Below, in pieces: positions 36,850 through 46,794 of a DNA stretch of 64,000 nt (within the stretch, counting starts at the first letter, position 1; each line of letters begins with the position of its first letter). A program made the translations under genes and the position numbers. The notes under the pieces are model-generated. The model searched no databases. It was not told where the DNA came from and saw nothing but the letters and a program-made list of their open reading frames with translations. The DNA lies in contig NZ_RPOH01000026.1 of the NCBI RefSeq assembly GCF_003818135.1, forward strand, positions 16,667-80,666, read 5' to 3'. Source of the stretch: Buttiauxella warmboldiae (GTDB taxonomy: Bacteria > Pseudomonadota > Gammaproteobacteria > Enterobacterales > Enterobacteriaceae).

Positions 36850-37683
36850 ATGATATCAACCCCATTCCGACGATTTGGGGCTGCGATACTGATGTTACTG
36901 ACCTGCAGTTTTTCAACTGGGGTATTAGCAAGTCAACATGAGCCAAAATCGCATAAAGCCCATTTAGTTAACGCTAAAAGCACTACGACACACGGTAAGA
37001 AACTGGCAAGCAGTAAAAAAGAGTATTCTCGCAATAGTGAAATTGCATCGCTCCCTGATTTGCGAAAATACCCTTCCGGAACACCGAGAAAAAAAGCGTT
37101 TCTCCGGACGCTCATGCCATACATTACAAGTCAAAATGCAGCGATTACTGCTGACCGTAACTGGTTGGTTTCTAAGCAGTATGAAAAACGCTGGTCACCA
37201 TCAGAGCGTACGCGTCTGAAAGATATTACTAAACGCTATAAAATTGCGTGGAATGGTAATACTAAGCACGTGCCGTGGAACACGCTGATGGAAAAAGTCG
37301 ACATTATTCCTACCAATATGGTGGCAACGATGGCCGCAGCCGAAAGCGGCTGGGGCACCTCTAAACTTGCCCGTAGTAATAACAACCTGTTCGGCATGAA
37401 GTGCAGCAAGCGCCATTGCAACAACGAACCTGGCAAAGTTAAAGGCTATTTGCATTACAATTCGGTTAAAGAAGGCGTTAACGCGTACGTAACAAATCTG
37501 AATACGCACCCGGCCTATAAATCTTTCCGTAAATCACGCGCCCAATTGCGTAAAGCGGATCAAGAAGTGACCGCCAGTAATATGATCCATAAGCTGAAAG
37601 GGTATTCCACACGCGGCAGCAGCTATAATAACTACCTGTTTGCCATGTACCAATCCAATCAGCGCTTTATGGCACCGAACTAA
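36850..37683 (+). CDS. bax: Bax, glucosaminidase-domain exported protein
   Basis: A 277-residue protein (E. coli Bax 274) with a probable signal peptide (about 1-27, ending GVLAS), a basic low-complexity region (about 30-75) and a C-terminal GH73-type glucosaminidase domain. The likely catalytic Glu is E165 in MAAAESGWGTSKLA, followed by NNNLFGMKC. It probably cleaves peptidoglycan glycan strands in the periplasm; its role in the cell is poorly defined. It is divergent from malS and convergent with xylR. Confidence 0.95.
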   Translation: MISTPFRRFGAAILMLLTCSFSTGVLASQHEPKSHKAHLVNAKSTTTHGKKLASSKKEYSRNSEIASLPDLRKYPSGTPRKKAFLRTLMPYITSQNAAITADRNWLVSKQYEKRWSPSERTRLKDITKRYKIAWNGNTKHVPWNTLMEKVDIIPTNMVATMAAAESGWGTSKLARSNNNLFGMKCSKRHCNNEPGKVKGYLHYNSVKEGVNAYVTNLNTHPAYKSFRKSRAQLRKADQEVTASNMIHKLKGYSTRGSSYNNYLFAMYQSNQRFMAPN

Positions 37684-37721
37684 TTAACTAAAAATAGATT
37701 GTTAATAATAAGTAATAATTC

Positions 37722-37749
37722 ACGCCTTCTCTATGAAGGCGTTTTTTTT
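37722..37749 (+). terminator. bax terminator
   Basis: ACGCCTTC pairs with GAAGGCGT (5-base loop) followed by eight T, 39 bases after the bax stop. Confidence 0.95.
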
Positions 37750-37764
37750 AGCCTCAACCCTCAC

Positions 37765-38943
37765 TCAAACTAATATTTCACTATATCTTTCCCGGTGTTC
37801 CTTCGGCGTTGCGTCGTACTCTTTTTTAAATACCGAATAGAAATACTGCAGCGAAGGGTAACCGCACATTTGCGATATTTCGTTAATCGACAACGAGGTG
37901 GACACCAGCAAGCTGCGGGCTTTTTCAAGTTTTTCGGCATGAATCATGGCGTGAATCGTCTCGCCCACTTCCTCCTTAAAGCGCTTCTCCAGATTGGAGC
38001 GCGAGATGCCTACCGCATCCAGCACCTGCTCCACTTTAATCCCTTTGCAGGCATGGTTGCGGATGTAATGCATCGCCTGAATCACCGCCGGATCGTGCAG
38101 CGAACGATAATCCGTTGAACGCCGCTCCACCACGCGCATCGGCGGCACCAGCACACGCTGTAGCGCCAGCGGTTCATTATCCAGTAAACGATGCAGCAAT
38201 TTAGCCGCCTGATAGCCCATCTGCCTTGTCCCCTGCGCCACCGATGAGAGCGCCACCCGCGACAGATAGCGGGTCAGCTCTTCGTTATCAATGCCAATCA
38301 CGCAGAGCTTTTCCGGCACCGGAATATGCAGATGCTCACAGACTTGCAAAAGATGACGCGCTCGCGCATCGGTCACGGCAATAATGCCGGTTTGTGGGGG
38401 CAGCGTTTGCACCCAATCCGCGAGGCGGTTTTGCGCGTGTTGCCAGTTCTCAGGGGCCGTTTCTATTCCCTGATACACCACTCCACGGTATTTTTCCTGC
38501 GCCACAAGCTGGTTAAAAGCATATTCACGCTCCATCGCCCAGCGTTTGCCACTGGAGTTCGGCAAACCATAGAAGGCGAAGCGCTGAACGCCTTTCTCCT
38601 TGAGATGCAAAAAGGCGCTTTCCACCAGCGCATGGTTGTCGGTGGCGATGTAATGCACCGGCGGATAGTGTTCAGGTAAGTGGTAAGAGCCCCCCACCCC
38701 CACAATCGGCACATCAGCCCCGTCTAACAAACGCTGGATTTCACTATCATCAAAATCGGCAATCACCCCGTCGCCCAGCCACTCTTTGATATTGTCGATG
38801 CGGGCGCGGAAATCCTCTTCGATAAAGATGTCCCATTCGGATTGAGAGGCCTGCAAATATTCACCCACCCCCTCCACGACCTGGCGGTCGTAGGCTTTAT
38901 TGGCATTGAATAACAACGTAATGCGATGACGCTTCTCAAACAT
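37765..38943 (-). CDS. xylR: Xylose operon activator XylR
   Basis: An AraC-family activator of 392 residues, the same length as E. coli XylR. The N-terminal two-thirds (about 1-270) is a LacI/ribose-binding-like xylose sensor; the C-terminal third (about 285-392) has the two AraC HTHs, including VGISRSNLEKRFKEE and MCGYPSLQYFYSVFKKEY. Start chosen at MFEKRHR (38943), matching the family and spaced from AGGA; the frame extends 7 codons further. It activates xylA and xylF with CRP. Follows xylFGH on the same strand. Confidence 0.97.
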   Translation of the reverse strand: MFEKRHRITLLFNANKAYDRQVVEGVGEYLQASQSEWDIFIEEDFRARIDNIKEWLGDGVIADFDDSEIQRLLDGADVPIVGVGGSYHLPEHYPPVHYIATDNHALVESAFLHLKEKGVQRFAFYGLPNSSGKRWAMEREYAFNQLVAQEKYRGVVYQGIETAPENWQHAQNRLADWVQTLPPQTGIIAVTDARARHLLQVCEHLHIPVPEKLCVIGIDNEELTRYLSRVALSSVAQGTRQMGYQAAKLLHRLLDNEPLALQRVLVPPMRVVERRSTDYRSLHDPAVIQAMHYIRNHACKGIKVEQVLDAVGISRSNLEKRFKEEVGETIHAMIHAEKLEKARSLLVSTSLSINEISQMCGYPSLQYFYSVFKKEYDATPKEHRERYSEILV

Positions 38944-38993
38944 GCTTTTCATTCCTGATAACAAAACCGTATCTGCAATACCACAACGGCACC

Positions 38994-39020
38994 AATGCCG
39001 GGGGACCTTACCCCGGCATT
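38994..39020 (-). terminator. Hairpin between xylH and xylR
   Basis: AATGCCGGGG pairs perfectly with CCCCGGCATT (10 bp). With no T-run it is more likely an attenuating or RNA-protecting hairpin between transporter genes and xylR. Confidence 0.65.
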
Positions 39021-39036
39021 GTGATCGTTGCCACAG

Positions 39037-40218
39037 TTACGCTCTGCGTTTCGTGGCCGAGTCCATCCACACCGCCAGCAGCAAAATGGCCCCTTTGACG
39101 ATGTATTGCCAGAAGGTGGGGACGTCCATCATGCTCATACCGTTATCGAGCGAAGCCATAATAAAGGCGCCCATCACCGCACCCGCCACGCTCCCTATGC
39201 CGCCTGCAAGGCTGGTGCCGCCAATGACACAGGCCGCAATGGCGTCCAGCTCAGCGATATTCCCGGCGGACGGAGAGCCCGCGCCCAGGCGCGAGCTAAG
39301 AATCAACCCGGCAATAGCGACCATCAGTCCGTTAATGGCGAATACCGCAAGCTTAGTGCGCTCGACATTGATACCCGAGAGGCGCGCCGCTTCAATATTG
39401 CCGCCAATCGCGTAAATACGCCGCCCAAACGCGGTGCGGGTCGCCATAAACATCCCCGCCAGCAGCAATAAGGTAAGGATCAGCACCGGCGTTGGCACGC
39501 CGCGATAGTCATTAAGTAACCAGATGGCTCCTAACACGATGACCGCCGTGATGGCCTGACGCCCGACGACGCCCGTCGAGGCGGGAGTTGCCAGCCCTAG
39601 CGCTTCGCGGCGCGTGCGCATACGCCATTGCCAGGCCACAAAAATGACCAGTCCTAATGTGCCGATACCAAAGCCAATGCCATCAGGTAAATAGCTCTGC
39701 CCGATTTGTGACATCGCCGCGCTGGTCGGTGAAACGGTGGTGCCGTTAGTCATGCCAATTAGCACGCCGCGAAACGCCAGCATTCCGGCCAGCGTGACGA
39801 TAAACGACGGCACTTTGCGATACGCCACCCACCATCCATTCCACGCGCCCAGCGCCAGCCCAAGCAGCAGGGTGACAGCAATCGTTAGCGGTAAAGGCCA
39901 GCCCAGCCACACATCGAAAATGGCCGCTACGCCACCCAGCAACCCCATCATCGAGCCGACGGAAAGATCGATTTCTGCCGAAATAATAACGAACACCATG
40001 CCAACGGCCAGAATCCCGGTAATGGCCGTTTGCCGCAGCAGGTTAGAGATGTTTCTGGCGCTGAGATAAGCGCCGTCCGTGGTCCAGGTGAAGAAAAGCA
40101 TGATGGCTACTATCGCCGCAATCATGACAAAAACCTGCAGATTGAGGGTGCGTAAACCTGCAAAAGGTGAGGCCGGGTGCGCCGTGAGTTTCATTTCAGA
40201 CTGCTTGATTTTCGACAT
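39037..40218 (-). CDS. xylH: Xylose ABC transporter permease XylH
   Basis: A 393-residue inner-membrane permease of the BPD_transp_2 (RbsC-like) family, the same length as in E. coli. About ten hydrophobic helices are seen, with the family block [17 protein letters not shown] and [21 protein letters not shown]. Start at MSKIKQSE (40218), which overlaps the end of xylG by 23 bases, as I recall in E. coli; a longer frame begins 3 codons upstream. Partners: XylG and XylF. Confidence 0.97.
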   Translation of the reverse strand: MSKIKQSEMKLTAHPASPFAGLRTLNLQVFVMIAAIVAIMLFFTWTTDGAYLSARNISNLLRQTAITGILAVGMVFVIISAEIDLSVGSMMGLLGGVAAIFDVWLGWPLPLTIAVTLLLGLALGAWNGWWVAYRKVPSFIVTLAGMLAFRGVLIGMTNGTTVSPTSAAMSQIGQSYLPDGIGFGIGTLGLVIFVAWQWRMRTRREALGLATPASTGVVGRQAITAVIVLGAIWLLNDYRGVPTPVLILTLLLLAGMFMATRTAFGRRIYAIGGNIEAARLSGINVERTKLAVFAINGLMVAIAGLILSSRLGAGSPSAGNIAELDAIAACVIGGTSLAGGIGSVAGAVMGAFIMASLDNGMSMMDVPTFWQYIVKGAILLLAVWMDSATKRRA

Positions 40219-41737
40219 GCTGTTCACTCCTCAGTGCGGCTTCCATGACCTGCTGCTGGGTCAGGTTGTGGTTAATCAGGTCGGCTTTGATGCGCCCTTC
40301 ATGCATCACCAGCACCCGGTCGCTCAGACCGAGGACTTCCGGCAATTCCGATGAGATAACAATCACCGCAATCCCCTGCCCAACCAGCTGATTAATCAGC
40401 TTGTAGATTTCATACTTCGCACCGATATCGATGCCGCGCGTGGGTTCATCGAGGATCAGAATGCGCGGATTGAGCAGCAGACAGCGCGCAAGAATCGCTT
40501 TTTGCTGGTTGCCGCCGCTGAGCCGGCCAATCGCCAGCTCAGGCGACGAGGTTTTTACTTTCAGCCGCCTGATGGATTGCAGCACGCAGTGTTGTTCGGC
40601 GGCATCGTCAAGGTGGGTGAGCGCGCCCGAAAACTGACTAAGTGCTGCCAGCGTGATGTTTTGCCCCACCGCCATCACCGGCACGATGCCATCTTTTTTA
40701 CGATCTTCGGGCACCATCGCAATGCCGTGAGCGATAGCTTGCTGGCAGTGACTCAGGGTGACCGGTTTGTTATCAATGAAAATCTGGCCTTCTGATTTAC
40801 CCGGCCAGACGCCAAACAGGCACTGCACGGCTTCGGTACGCCCGGCGCCAACCAGCCCCGCAATACCCAGAATTTCCCCCTGGTGCAGGGAAAACGAGAT
40901 GTCGTTGACGCGTTTGATATGCCGGTTCACCGGATGCCAGGCCGTGAGATGCTCGACGCGCAGAATTTCAGCCCCGATCTGGTGCGGTTCATTAGGATAG
41001 AGCGCCGTAAGCTCGCGCCCGACCATCATGGTAATGATGTCATCTTCACCCATCAGCGCAGCTTCCCGCGTGCCGACAGGCTGCCCGTCGCGGATAACGC
41101 AGATGGTGTCGGAAATGGCTTTCACTTCGTTAAGTTTGTGCGAGATATAAATGCAGGCGATGCCATGCGCTTGCAGGTCGCGAATAATCCCCAGCAGCAC
41201 CGCCGTTTCCTGCCCGGTCAGGGAAGCGGTTGGCTCATCGAGGATCAGTAAACGCACCTGTTTATTCAGCGCTTTGGCGATTTCAACCAGCTGCTGTTGC
41301 CCAAGCCCCAGCGAACCGACGCGGGTATCCGGAGAGATATTCAGGCTCACCTGCGCCAGCAGCTTCTGAGCGCGCAGCGTCATGCTGTCGTAATCGAGTA
41401 CCCCATGCCGGGATAGCTCCGCGCCGAGGAAAATATTCTCAAGCACCGTCAGATGCTTCACCAGCGCCAGCTCCTGGTGAATAATTGCAATGCCTTTACG
41501 TTCGGTATCGCGGATGTGGCTCGCCTGTAGTTTTTCACCGGCAAACCAGATTTCCCCTTCATAACTGCCGTAAGGATAAATCCCGCACAGCACTTTCATC
41601 AGCGTGGATTTGCCGGAGCCGTTTTCGCCGCACAGGGACATCACCTCACCCGCATCCACCGCCAGGCTGACGTTATCCACCGCCTTTACGGCACCAAAAG
41701 CTTTGGTAATATTTTTCATTTCCAGTAAACAAGGCAT
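40196..41737 (-). CDS. xylG: Xylose ABC transporter ATPase XylG
   Basis: A 513-residue duplicated ABC ATPase (E. coli 513). The N-terminal cassette has Walker [10 protein letters not shown] (about 38-46), signature LGLGQQQ and Walker [10 protein letters not shown]. The C-terminal cassette has a degenerate Walker A-like GLVGAGRTE, with signature LSGGNQQKA and [11 protein letters not shown]. It powers high-affinity xylose import with XylFH at the inner membrane. Confidence 0.97.
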   Translation of the reverse strand: MPCLLEMKNITKAFGAVKAVDNVSLAVDAGEVMSLCGENGSGKSTLMKVLCGIYPYGSYEGEIWFAGEKLQASHIRDTERKGIAIIHQELALVKHLTVLENIFLGAELSRHGVLDYDSMTLRAQKLLAQVSLNISPDTRVGSLGLGQQQLVEIAKALNKQVRLLILDEPTASLTGQETAVLLGIIRDLQAHGIACIYISHKLNEVKAISDTICVIRDGQPVGTREAALMGEDDIITMMVGRELTALYPNEPHQIGAEILRVEHLTAWHPVNRHIKRVNDISFSLHQGEILGIAGLVGAGRTEAVQCLFGVWPGKSEGQIFIDNKPVTLSHCQQAIAHGIAMVPEDRKKDGIVPVMAVGQNITLAALSQFSGALTHLDDAAEQHCVLQSIRRLKVKTSSPELAIGRLSGGNQQKAILARCLLLNPRILILDEPTRGIDIGAKYEIYKLINQLVGQGIAVIVISSELPEVLGLSDRVLVMHEGRIKADLINHNLTQQQVMEAALRSEQHVENQAV

Positions 41738-41795
41738 AGCCCCTCCTTTACCTGTTTTAAGGGTATCGCCCGTGGCAGCACACGGGCGCAGTGGG

Positions 41796-42788
41796 TTATA
41801 GCTCGCTCTTTTTGTGGAAACCGTCGGCCACCAGGGTGCTGTCGATATTGGTTTTATCGACTTCGATGGGGGTCAACAGCCGTGAAGGGACATCTTTTAC
41901 GCCGTTATTGAGTACCGCATCAGAAGCGGGTTGTTTGCCCTCGCCTAATTCCACGGCAATTTCAGCCGCCGTATTCGCAAGCTGGGTGATGGGCTTGTAC
42001 ACCGTCATGGTTTGCGTACCGGCAATAATGCGTTTCACCGCAGCCAAATCCGCATCCTGCCCGGAAATTGCCACTTTGCCTGACAGCCCCTGCGCGCTTA
42101 GCGCCTGGATTGCTCCTCCGGCCGTCGCATCGTTTGAGGCCACGACCGCATCAATTTTATTGTTATTGGCCGTTAGCGCATTTTCCATAATTTTCAATGC
42201 ATTTTCTGGCAGCCAGCCGTCCGCCCATTGGTCGCCGACGATTTTAATTTTCCCGCTATCGATATAGGGCTTTAATACTTTCATCTGGCCGGCGCGGAAC
42301 AGTTTGGCATTATTATCAACCGGTGAGCCTCCCATTAAGAAATAATTACCAGAAGGCACTTTACTAACAATGCTTTGCGCCTGCAACTCACCGACCTTTT
42401 CATTATCAAACGAGATGTAATAATCAATATCAGCATTATTAATCATACGATCATAGGCTAATACTTTTATTCCTTCCCGCCTGGCTTCGGCAATGACATT
42501 ACTTAATACCTGGCCGTTGTAAGGAATAATCACCAGCACATCGACGCCACGGTTAATCATGTTTTCGATTTGCGACATCTGCGTCTCTTCGTTGCCATTC
42601 GCCGATTGCACAAACACTTTCGCGCCCAGCGACTCGGCCTTTTTAACAAAGATATCGCGGTCTTTCTGCCAGCGCTCAAGGCGCAAGTCATCTATTGCCA
42701 TGCCGATTTTGACTTCTTTGGCGATACCGCTGACGCTGGTCAACACCAGCGAGGCACACAACGTCAGCAGGAGGTTCTTAATCTTCAT
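41796..42788 (-). CDS. xylF: Periplasmic D-xylose-binding protein XylF
   Basis: A 330-residue periplasmic binding protein of the ribose/galactose type (E. coli 330). Signal peptide about 1-23 ([21 protein letters not shown]), mature start near [11 protein letters not shown]. Sugar-site segments [26 protein letters not shown] and SGQDAD are as in the E. coli protein. First gene of xylFGHR, divergent from xylA. Confidence 0.98.
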   Translation of the reverse strand: MKIKNLLLTLCASLVLTSVSGIAKEVKIGMAIDDLRLERWQKDRDIFVKKAESLGAKVFVQSANGNEETQMSQIENMINRGVDVLVIIPYNGQVLSNVIAEARREGIKVLAYDRMINNADIDYYISFDNEKVGELQAQSIVSKVPSGNYFLMGGSPVDNNAKLFRAGQMKVLKPYIDSGKIKIVGDQWADGWLPENALKIMENALTANNNKIDAVVASNDATAGGAIQALSAQGLSGKVAISGQDADLAAVKRIIAGTQTMTVYKPITQLANTAAEIAVELGEGKQPASDAVLNNGVKDVPSRLLTPIEVDKTNIDSTLVADGFHKKSEL

Positions 42789-43156
42789 ATTGTTATACCT
42801 GTGTAGGGTGGAATAAATCGGATTAAAAATTATTTATCGTCGAGCGAAAAGGATTGTTGACCGGGAATGGCAATCCGGCAATTACAGATTTTTATCTTCG
42901 CATTACGTTTTTTTGTTTAATTGTTAATTTATGATGGCGATCGGCTTTTAAATTAACGGCAAGATTTATTGCGTTATTTACGCAGATAGCAAAAAAAATT
43001 AATTCATCGGCTATTCAGCTGTTTTTTGCGAGGCAGCGCACAGTTAAGCATTCTCTGAATCGCAGTGTGAAATAACGTAATTGAGCAACGCCCGAGGAAA
43101 ATCCAGGATGGTCACAGAATCGCTTACTTGCCGCCCCCCTGATTACGGAGTTAATT
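42789..43156. promoter_or_regulatory. Divergent xylF-xylA control region
   Basis: A 368-base gene-free interval. By analogy with E. coli it should carry XylR operators and a CRP site for both operons. I see only an imperfect CRP-like TGTGAAATAACGTAAT around 43066-43081 and A+T-rich tracts. The XylR half-sites could not be assigned by eye. Confidence 0.7.
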
Positions 43157-44479
43157 ATGCAAGCCTATTTCGACCAACTTGAGCGTGTACGTTTTGAAGG
43201 CCCTAAAACCACTAACCCCCTGGCATTCCGCCACTATAATCCAGATGAAATGGTGCTGGGCAAACGCATGGAAGATCACCTGCGTTTTGCCGCGTGCTAC
43301 TGGCACAATTTCTGCTGGAACGGCGCAGATATGTTCGGCGTCGGCTCGTTTGAACGCCCATGGCAGCAGGCTGGCGACGCGCTAGCGCTGGCAAAAAATA
43401 AAGCAGACGTGGCCTTCGAATTCTTCCATAAGCTGAACGTTCCCTACTACTGCTTCCACGATGTGGACGTGTCGCCAGAAGGCGCGTCGCTGAAGGAATA
43501 CCTGAATAATTTCGCGCAGATGACTGAGGTGCTGGAGCAAAAACAGCAACAGAGCGGCGTGAAATTATTATGGGGCACGGCTAACTGCTTTACCCATCCT
43601 CGTTACGGCGCAGGTGCGGCGACCAACCCGGACCCGGAAGTGTTCTCCTGGGCGGCAACGCAGGTCGCTACGGCGATGAATGCCACCCACAGGCTGGGCG
43701 GTGAAAACTATGTCCTGTGGGGAGGGCGTGAAGGTTACGAATCCTTGCTCAATACCGATCTGCGCCAGGAACGTGAACAAATTGGCCGCTTTATGCAGAT
43801 GGTGGTGGAGCACAAACATAAAATTGGTTTCCGCGGCACGCTGCTTATCGAACCGAAACCGCAGGAGCCCACCAAGCACCAGTACGATTACGATGTCGCC
43901 ACGGTTTACGGCTTCCTGAAGCAGTTCGGGCTGGAAAAAGAGATCAAAGTTAACATTGAAGCGAACCACGCCACGCTTGCCGGCCACTCGTTCCATCACG
44001 AAATCGCCAGCGCTATCGCATTGGGCATCTTCGGCTCCGTCGACGCCAACCGCGGCGATCCGCAGCTGGGCTGGGATACCGACCAGTTCCCTAATAGCGT
44101 GGAAGAAAACTCGCTGGTGATGTACGAAATTCTCAAAGCAGGCGGCTTTACCACCGGTGGCCTGAACTTTGACGCCAAAGTCCGTCGCCAGAGTACCGAT
44201 AAGTACGATCTGTTCTACGGCCATATTGGGGCGATGGACGTCATGGCGCTGTCATTGAAAATTGCGGCGCGGATGATTGAAGAAGGCGAGCTGGATAAAC
44301 GCGTCGCCAGGCGTTATGCCGCCTGGAATGGTGAGATTGGCCAGCAAATCCTGAAAGGGCAAATGTCGCTGGCGCAGGTGGCGCAGTACGCTGAACAGCA
44401 TAACCTGGCGCCGCAGCACCAGAGCGGGCATCAGGAGCTGCTGGAAAACCTGGTGAATCACTATCTGTTTGATAGATAA
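43157..44479 (+). CDS. xylA: Xylose isomerase XylA
   Basis: A TIM-barrel metal-dependent isomerase of 440 residues, the same length as E. coli XylA, converting D-xylose to D-xylulose. The catalytic pair H101 and D104 is in [10 protein letters not shown]; metal ligands are in [14 protein letters not shown] and [21 protein letters not shown] ribosome site precedes the ATG. First gene of xylAB, divergent from xylF, expected to be induced by XylR plus xylose. Confidence 0.98.
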   Translation: MQAYFDQLERVRFEGPKTTNPLAFRHYNPDEMVLGKRMEDHLRFAACYWHNFCWNGADMFGVGSFERPWQQAGDALALAKNKADVAFEFFHKLNVPYYCFHDVDVSPEGASLKEYLNNFAQMTEVLEQKQQQSGVKLLWGTANCFTHPRYGAGAATNPDPEVFSWAATQVATAMNATHRLGGENYVLWGGREGYESLLNTDLRQEREQIGRFMQMVVEHKHKIGFRGTLLIEPKPQEPTKHQYDYDVATVYGFLKQFGLEKEIKVNIEANHATLAGHSFHHEIASAIALGIFGSVDANRGDPQLGWDTDQFPNSVEENSLVMYEILKAGGFTTGGLNFDAKVRRQSTDKYDLFYGHIGAMDVMALSLKIAARMIEEGELDKRVARRYAAWNGEIGQQILKGQMSLAQVAQYAEQHNLAPQHQSGHQELLENLVNHYLFDR

Positions 44480-44505
44480 CTTACTGCTCGATAAACAGAT
44501 TTCCC

Positions 44506-44528
44506 CGCGCCACGTTTTACGTGGCGCG
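44506..44528 (+). terminator. Hairpin between xylA and xylB
   Basis: CGCGCCACGT (44506-44515) pairs perfectly with ACGTGGCGCG (44519-44528) over a TTT loop and is followed by TTTATAAGGAG. It may partly terminate, or lower xylB expression relative to xylA. Confidence 0.7.
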
Positions 44529-44544
44529 TTTATAAGGAGTCTCT

Positions 44545-45999
44545 ATGTATATCGGAATCGATCTCGGCACCTCGGGTGTGAAGGCGATTTTGCTGGATGA
44601 GCAAGGCGAAGTGCTGGCATCGCGCACTGAAGCGCTGACGGTGTCGCGCCCGCATCCGTTATGGTCGGAGCAAGATCCTGAACACTGGTGGCAAGCCACT
44701 GACCGCGCGATGAAAGCGCTCGGCGAACAGCACTCCCTTGCGGGTGTTAAAGCACTAGGCATTGCCGGGCAAATGCACGGCGCAACGCTGCTTGATAAGC
44801 AGCAGAACGTTTTGCGCCCGGCGATCTTATGGAACGACGGGCGCTGCGGCGCAGAGTGCGCATTGTTAGAAGCTCGCGTACCTGATTCACGCCAGATTAC
44901 CGGCAACCTGATGATGCCGGGCTTTACCGCACCAAAACTGCTGTGGGTTCAACGCCACGAGCCAGAAATTTTCGCACAAATTGATAAGGTGCTGCTGCCA
45001 AAAGATTATCTGCGGCTGCGGATGAGCGGTATTTTTGCCAGCGACATGTCTGATGCCGCAGGCACGATGTGGCTGGACGTCGCAAAGCGCGACTGGAGCG
45101 ACACAATGCTCGATGCCTGCCAGCTAAGCCGCCGGCAGATGCCCGCGTTATCTGAAGGCTGCGAAATAACCGGCTCGCTGAAAGCAGACGTCGCCCGGGC
45201 GTGGAATATGCCCGCCGTACCTGTGATTGCCGGCGGGGGGGATAACGCTGCGGGGGCCGTGGGCGTGGGCATGATGGATGTCGGCCAGGCGATGCTGTCG
45301 CTGGGGACATCCGGCGTGTACTTTGCCGTCAGCGAGGGTTTTCGCAGCAGGCCAGAAAGCGCGGTGCACAGTTTTTGTCACGCCCTGCCCAACCGCTGGC
45401 ACTTAATGTCCGTGATGCTCAGCGCGGCCTCCTGCCTCGACTGGGCGGCAAAGCTCACCGGGCTTGCAACGGTTCCGGCCCTGCTCGCTGCGGCAGAAAA
45501 AGCCGATGAGGAAGCGGGCGATATCTGGTTCCTGCCCTATCTTTCCGGCGAGCGCACGCCGCATAATAATCCGCAGGCAAAAGGCGTGTTCTTTGGCCTG
45601 ACTCATCAACATGGTCCCGCAGAGCTTGCACGCGCGGTGCTGGAAGGCGTGGGCTATGCGCTGGCGGAGGGTATGGACGCGGTGCATTCCTGTGGCGTGA
45701 CGCCGCAAAGCGTGACGCTTATCGGCGGCGGTGCGCGAAGCCCGTACTGGCGGCAAATGCTGGCGGATATCAGCGGGCAAACGCTTGATTACCGCACGGG
45801 AGGCGACGTTGGCCCGGCGCTGGGAGCGGCGCGCCTGGCGCAAATTGCGATCAATCCAGATACGCCTTTGCCATCGCTGTTGCCGCAGCTAGCACCAGAG
45901 CAACAGCATCAGCCGGATAGCGTGCGTCATCAACGTTACCAGCCCCGCCGCAAAATGTTTAACCAGATTTATCAGCAGCTGTTACCGCTAATGTCGTAG
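44545..45999 (+). CDS. xylB: Xylulokinase XylB
   Basis: A FGGY-family kinase of 484 residues (same length as E. coli XylB) phosphorylating D-xylulose to the 5-phosphate. ATP-binding segments IGIDLGTSGVKA at the N-terminus and LIGGGARSPYWRQ near the C-terminus; the catalytic Asp is in AGGGDNAAGAVG (near residue 233). Follows xylA with a strong AAGGAG site. In E. coli xylB is next to yiaB; here gntK comes next. Confidence 0.97.
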   Translation: MYIGIDLGTSGVKAILLDEQGEVLASRTEALTVSRPHPLWSEQDPEHWWQATDRAMKALGEQHSLAGVKALGIAGQMHGATLLDKQQNVLRPAILWNDGRCGAECALLEARVPDSRQITGNLMMPGFTAPKLLWVQRHEPEIFAQIDKVLLPKDYLRLRMSGIFASDMSDAAGTMWLDVAKRDWSDTMLDACQLSRRQMPALSEGCEITGSLKADVARAWNMPAVPVIAGGGDNAAGAVGVGMMDVGQAMLSLGTSGVYFAVSEGFRSRPESAVHSFCHALPNRWHLMSVMLSAASCLDWAAKLTGLATVPALLAAAEKADEEAGDIWFLPYLSGERTPHNNPQAKGVFFGLTHQHGPAELARAVLEGVGYALAEGMDAVHSCGVTPQSVTLIGGGARSPYWRQMLADISGQTLDYRTGGDVGPALGAARLAQIAINPDTPLPSLLPQLAPEQQHQPDSVRHQRYQPRRKMFNQIYQQLLPLMS

Positions 46000-46014
46000 A
46001 GAGTGGCCGAAGTT

Positions 46015-46041
46015 ATCGCTCTGGCATTTTGTCAGAGCGAT
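46015..46041. terminator. Hairpin between xylB and gntK
   Basis: ATCGCTCTG (46015-46023) pairs with CAGAGCGAT (46033-46041). It lies between the converging xylB and gntK gene ends and may serve both directions. Confidence 0.65.
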
Positions 46042-46060
46042 ATTGCGGTTAAAACATGCG

Positions 46061-46597
46061 TTACTCTGCCGCACTGTTTTTATGAATCACATCAATAGTA
46101 CTGGCCACCACCCCTTCGAGCGTCTGGTCAATCTCCACCACCAGCACATCAGGTTCATCAGCGCCGGGCTCTTCCAGCGTTTCAAACTGCGTCACCAGCA
46201 TCTGCGTTTTGAAGAAGTGCCCCTTGCGCGCTTTCAGACGGTTTTCAATCACCTCAAAATCACCTTTCATGTAGATGAAAGAGAGGTTCGGGTTTCCTGC
46301 ACGCAGCTGGTCGCGATAGATTTTTTTCAGCGCAGAGCAGACGATCAAAGAGACTTTATTGGTGCGTTGCATGGCAAAAGCAGCATCGTTCAGCGCCTGC
46401 AGCCAGGGCTTACGGTCTTCATCGTTAAGCGGCTCACCGGATGCCATTTTCATGATATTGCAGCGTGGATGCAGGAAATCACCGTCAAGAAACGCCGCGT
46501 GAAGCTGATAGGCAACTTCGCTTGCAACAGCAGATTTACCGCTGCCAGAGACGCCCATCAGGACGTAGATGTGATGGTCATGGTTGGTAGTACTCAT
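46061..46597 (-). CDS. gntK: Gluconate kinase GntK
   Basis: A 178-residue P-loop kinase (E. coli GntK 175) making 6-phosphogluconate. Walker A is GVSGSGKS (15-22). The GDFLHPRCNIMKMASG segment and VCSALKKIYRD match the family. Two GntR operators lie 40-70 bases upstream of the start. No gntU follows, because xylB ends 60 bases away, unlike the gntKU arrangement of E. coli. Confidence 0.97.
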   Translation of the reverse strand: MSTTNHDHHIYVLMGVSGSGKSAVASEVAYQLHAAFLDGDFLHPRCNIMKMASGEPLNDEDRKPWLQALNDAAFAMQRTNKVSLIVCSALKKIYRDQLRAGNPNLSFIYMKGDFEVIENRLKARKGHFFKTQMLVTQFETLEEPGADEPDVLVVEIDQTLEGVVASTIDVIHKNSAAE

Positions 46598-46637
46598 AGC
46601 GTAGCTCCGACTGGCACAGCGAGTGTGACATGAAATT

Positions 46638-46664
46638 GTTACGGGTAACTGTTATCGGTAACAT
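46638..46664. promoter_or_regulatory. Tandem GntR operators before gntK
   Basis: GTTACGGGTAAC (46638-46649) and TGTTATCGGTAACAT (46650-46664) are adjacent palindromes that match the GntR operator style (GTTA-N4-TAAC). Confidence 0.82.
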
Positions 46665-46718
46665 TGTCGATAGCGCGGTAGCAATAAGCAATCATCATTC
46701 GCTTAAAAAGCGAATAAC

Positions 46719-46734
46719 TGTGAACTACATCAAA
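46719..46734 (-). promoter_or_regulatory. CRP-like site before gntK
   Basis: TGTGA-N6-TCAAA lies 120 bases upstream of gntK, a good but imperfect CRP site, consistent with catabolite control. Confidence 0.5.
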
Positions 46735-46794
46735 CAATCTTGCGGACGTAGACTATTTTGCAGTCAATGCCGCCTGCAAGCTGAAACCGCTTCG

